From positions 1 through 64,000 of the forward strand of contig CAMVIM010000010.1 in assembly GCA_947167515.1 (NCBI GenBank): DNA of 64,000 nucleotides, given 5' to 3'. The notes under the pieces were generated by a model. The model had not been told where the DNA came from. It saw only the letters and a list, made by a program, of their open reading frames with translations, and did no database searches. Shown here in pieces: positions 61,828 to 64,000 of the stretch (the first letter of the stretch is position 1; every line of letters begins with the position of its first letter). Made by a program: the position numbers and the translations under genes. Origin of the DNA: an uncultured Prevotellaceae bacterium (GTDB lineage Bacteria; Bacteroidota; Bacteroidia; Bacteroidales; Bacteroidaceae).

Positions 61828-62256
61828 TTAACCATTGAGTTGCTTTTTGGCAGCGGCGAGGTTAAGTTGTGTGGTGACGCTGCTGAGAAGTTTCTCCATG
61901 ATGATGGGCTTGTTGATGAAATCGTTAGCTCCGAGCTGGAAACCCTTGGATATATCCTGCTCGGAGTTGAGTGCCGAGAGGATGATGATGGGCAGGTCTT
62001 TGGTCTTTTCGTCGGCACGGAGGCGTCGGATGACTTCAAATCCGTCGATGCCAGGCATCATGAGGTCGAGAAGCATGAGGTCGGGCATTTTCTGTGCTAC
62101 GGCATCGAGTGCAGCCTGTCCACCGTTTGCTGTGCGGAGTTGGAAGGTGTACTGTGAGAGCATCTTTTTGATGAGCAAGATGTTGAGTGGCACGTCATCG
62201 ACTACGAGAACGTTGAGACTTTCAACATTGATTCCAGGTGTGATTTGTTCGTTCAT
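61828..62256 (-). CDS. Stand-alone response regulator receiver protein
   Basis: 142 residues, a single receiver domain. Acidic pair VVDD (Asp20, Asp21), phospho-acceptor Asp64 in MLLDLMMPG, Ser in IIILSALNSE and Lys in NDFINKPI are all present. No output domain. Its ATG lies 14 bp after the stop of the zinc-ribbon protein on the same strand, so the two are co-expressed and probably act in one phosphorelay. The kinase is not in this window. Confidence 0.92.
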   Translation of the reverse strand: MNEQITPGINVESLNVLVVDDVPLNILLIKKMLSQYTFQLRTANGGQAALDAVAQKMPDLMLLDLMMPGIDGFEVIRRLRADEKTKDLPIIILSALNSEQDISKGFQLGANDFINKPIIMEKLLSSVTTQLNLAAAKKQLNG

Positions 62257-62270
62257 AGTTGTATGTTTTT

Positions 62271-63713
62271 TTAAGAGTTCTTTTCATTATATTCAAAACT
62301 ATCGTCAGGAGTGGGAGAGATGAAGCCCATGTCCTTGATGAAGTCGTCGATGGTGGATTGGTTGCCTTGCAGCTTCATGTAGGTGTAGCATATCTTCTCG
62401 CCCGGATTGAGGATGGGGAGTGCTGCACGGATGGTCTCAGAGAGCATAACCTGGAAGTTGATGATGCCTTCTTCGGTGTCGGTCCCTTTGTATTCGCGAA
62501 TGACGGAGCCGACATAGGTAATGTTGTTGGCTGCAGAAACCTTGTTGTTGGGGAAGTATTGGCACACGAGTTCGATGACTTCGGGACGTATGGAAGTGGT
62601 GATGCCGTCGGCATCGAGAATCCAGATTTTTCCCACGAGAAGGTCGCCTTGTATGTTGCCAGAGAATTTCTGCTCGGCCAGAAGCCGGATGCGGCTGATG
62701 AGGCGGTTGTATTCGATATAGTTATCGTAGAACTCGGTGTAGATGGTGAATCCGATGTTAGGCGAGATGATGGATTGTTTGCCTTCGGATGTGATTTCGT
62801 AGATGTTGAAGTCTTGTGGAATGAGCTCCTCAGAGTTGAAGGTCTTCTTGCAGCTGGTGCAGAGAGTCTTGCTCTTGGGCTCGATGAAAGTGTTTCCACA
62901 AGTGTTGCAGGTGTAGATAATAGAGGGTCGGTCGTAGTCGAGTCCGATGTGCTGCAGCACTTTATGGCACTTGGGACAGCGCAGTTGCCCGCCGAAGTTG
63001 TATGTGTGTTCGGGCGAAACATTGGCACAGCGGAAGTGGTGGATGACTTCTTCGGTCTGAATGGATGACTGTCCGCACTTAGGGCACGTCTGGATGTGGA
63101 GCACGTGTGAGTGGAGGCAGTTAGGGCAGAGATAGACTTTGTTGACAAACTTGGTGGCTCTAAAGAGGCCTTTCTCGGTCATGGACTGCATGAAGACGAA
63201 GTAGTCGCTGAGTTCGTAGTGTCCGAGTCGGTAGAAGAGGTCGAAGACGGGAATGACATAGCCTGTAGAGGCTGAGACTTCGAGTCTTGGCTCAAGGATG
63301 GTCTTCTTGCGCGAAATTAGGTAGCGCGTAAGTCGGATGAAGAACTGGTTGGAGGAGAGGATGGGGTCTTCGGTGGCCGAAAGTCCGATGAGGGTGTTGT
63401 AGTTGATGATGTTCTCGATTTGTGTCATCACCTCCATGCTGTTCATGTCATCAGCATATCCGTCGATGATTTCATCGTGATTTCCCATCTTGCCCTTGAG
63501 GGAACTGGACACGAAGAGAGGTTTGTAGCAGCACTTGGTGGAGGTGACGGGGTTGATGCTGCTTAAGATGGCTTTAGCCTCTTTGGGCGAGTTGTTGGTG
63601 ATGAAGATGACATCGAACAAGTATTCGGGAAAGTCGGGGCTTTCGTCGAGCGCAAAGGGACTATCGAGCAGGAGCACTCTTCTGTCTCCGTCGTTGTTTT
63701 GGATGGTTATCAT
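62271..63713 (-). CDS. TackOD1-like zinc-ribbon signalling protein
   Basis: 480 residues. Residues 1-190 are an alpha/beta region without enzyme motifs. From about 195, five CxxC-type pairs (YLCPNCLHSH, TCPKCGQSS, LRCPKCHKVL, YTCNTCGNTF, LCTSCKKTF) flank VIHHFRCANVSPEHTYNFGG and LQHIGLDYDRPSIIY. This pattern matches TackOD1, an output domain first described in thaumarchaeal signalling proteins. The last 190 residues carry a GGDEF-like-fold pattern without the GGDEF motif. It sits directly before a receiver protein, so it is likely a signal-transduction component. Recognition is from memory of the motif. Confidence 0.65.
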   Translation of the reverse strand: MITIQNNDGDRRVLLLDSPFALDESPDFPEYLFDVIFITNNSPKEAKAILSSINPVTSTKCCYKPLFVSSSLKGKMGNHDEIIDGYADDMNSMEVMTQIENIINYNTLIGLSATEDPILSSNQFFIRLTRYLISRKKTILEPRLEVSASTGYVIPVFDLFYRLGHYELSDYFVFMQSMTEKGLFRATKFVNKVYLCPNCLHSHVLHIQTCPKCGQSSIQTEEVIHHFRCANVSPEHTYNFGGQLRCPKCHKVLQHIGLDYDRPSIIYTCNTCGNTFIEPKSKTLCTSCKKTFNSEELIPQDFNIYEITSEGKQSIISPNIGFTIYTEFYDNYIEYNRLISRIRLLAEQKFSGNIQGDLLVGKIWILDADGITTSIRPEVIELVCQYFPNNKVSAANNITYVGSVIREYKGTDTEEGIINFQVMLSETIRAALPILNPGEKICYTYMKLQGNQSTIDDFIKDMGFISPTPDDSFEYNEKNS

Positions 63714-63909
63714 TTTGCAAAGAAATTATACAGTAATAAGGTTTAGTTATAACATCCCATGGCCTTTTTGAAAAGGCCAAATCTTTGTGTCTGATTTGTG
63801 TCAGATGTGCAAATTTATGATAATTTTTTCAAAAAAAGCAAATTTAGGGTCTTTTTTTTCAGAAAAAGTCTTTTTCTGGTGCTTTTAGGGTGGATTTTGA
63901 AGTGTGTAG

Positions 63910-64000
63910 TTAAATATACCCGGCTTTTTTTAATTCTTGTGCGGCGAGGTGACACTCGTCCCACCAGGCTTGTCCGAAGCGTCGAATGAGGGGTTCTTTG
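63910..64000 (-). CDS. C-terminal end of a gene running off the window
   Basis: Open frame ending KEPLIRRFGQAWWDECHLAA then QELKKAGYI and TAA at 63910-63912. Only 29 residues are visible. Codon use is like the neighbours; no family can be named. Between it and the zinc-ribbon gene (63714-63909) lies an A/T-rich gap with GGCCTTTTTGAAAAGGCC, a small palindrome, at 63760-63778. Confidence 0.6.
   Translation of the reverse strand, partial: KEPLIRRFGQAWWDECHLAAQELKKAGYI

Noticed and set aside
1..64000. tRNA, rRNA, prophage or transposase genes
   Set aside because: Looked for in gaps and coding regions; none supported.

Overview
The window reads as a stretch of Bacteroidales chromosome, most likely Prevotella or a close relative. 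Almost every promoter I can place follows the Bacteroidetes pattern TTTG, about 19-20 nt, TAnnTTTG. Starts are preceded by A-rich stretches rather than Shine-Dalgarno sequences. The protein families (DUF3244, DUF4421, DUF2490, DUF4956, GH106, C-termini like type IX secretion sorting domains) are typical of the phylum. I found no tRNA, rRNA or CRISPR array.

Layout. 1-4318: a transmembrane TPR/HTH regulator, a decayed DUF3244 gene at the edge, and an Ig-like lipoprotein. 4339-10459: GH3-family protein, the acpP-fabF-rnc operon and typA. 10675-16943: alpha-glucan phosphorylase, a DUF4421 protein, rpsO, and two LPS-type genes (acyltransferase and GT9). 17124-20944: four secreted proteins or lipoproteins closed by a strong terminator. 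21016-25141: biotin-dependent acyl-CoA carboxylase operon (accC, biotin carrier, carboxyltransferase) behind a cobalamin riboswitch leader that also holds a tiny Cys-rich ORF. 25285-29452: a five-gene cell-envelope operon (VTC domain, DUF4956, DUF2490 barrel, small sorting-domain protein, beta-helix protein). 29777-36335: large MG2-like secreted protein, small lipoproteins and two paralogous immunity-like genes. 36369-44720: a 1996-residue Rhs protein with an HNH/EndoVII-like C-terminus, a DUF3244 gene and a second copy of the TPR/HTH regulator. 44839-49911: a candidate small RNA, three small envelope genes, an antitoxin with a truncated PIN toxin, and a GH106-like enzyme. 50253-61676: rimP-nusA-infB-cvpA-sufBCDS-hisS. 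61828-64000: a response regulator, a TackOD1-like zinc-ribbon protein and the tail of another gene.

The accessory core is 32-47 kb. The Rhs protein, its adjacent immunity-like gene and a second diverged copy look like a polymorphic toxin locus, headed by a regulator and DUF3244 gene that are duplicated, and partly decayed, at the left end. A second theme is non-coding. Many intergenic gaps hold short direct repeats with a 7-nt period whose sequence differs from locus to locus. They usually end at a start codon and are sometimes preceded by a small CCAGCC...TGGGC hairpin fused to the upstream stop codon. These repeats reach into several coding regions (signal peptide of the Ig-like lipoprotein, inside the GT9 enzyme, N-terminus of SufB).
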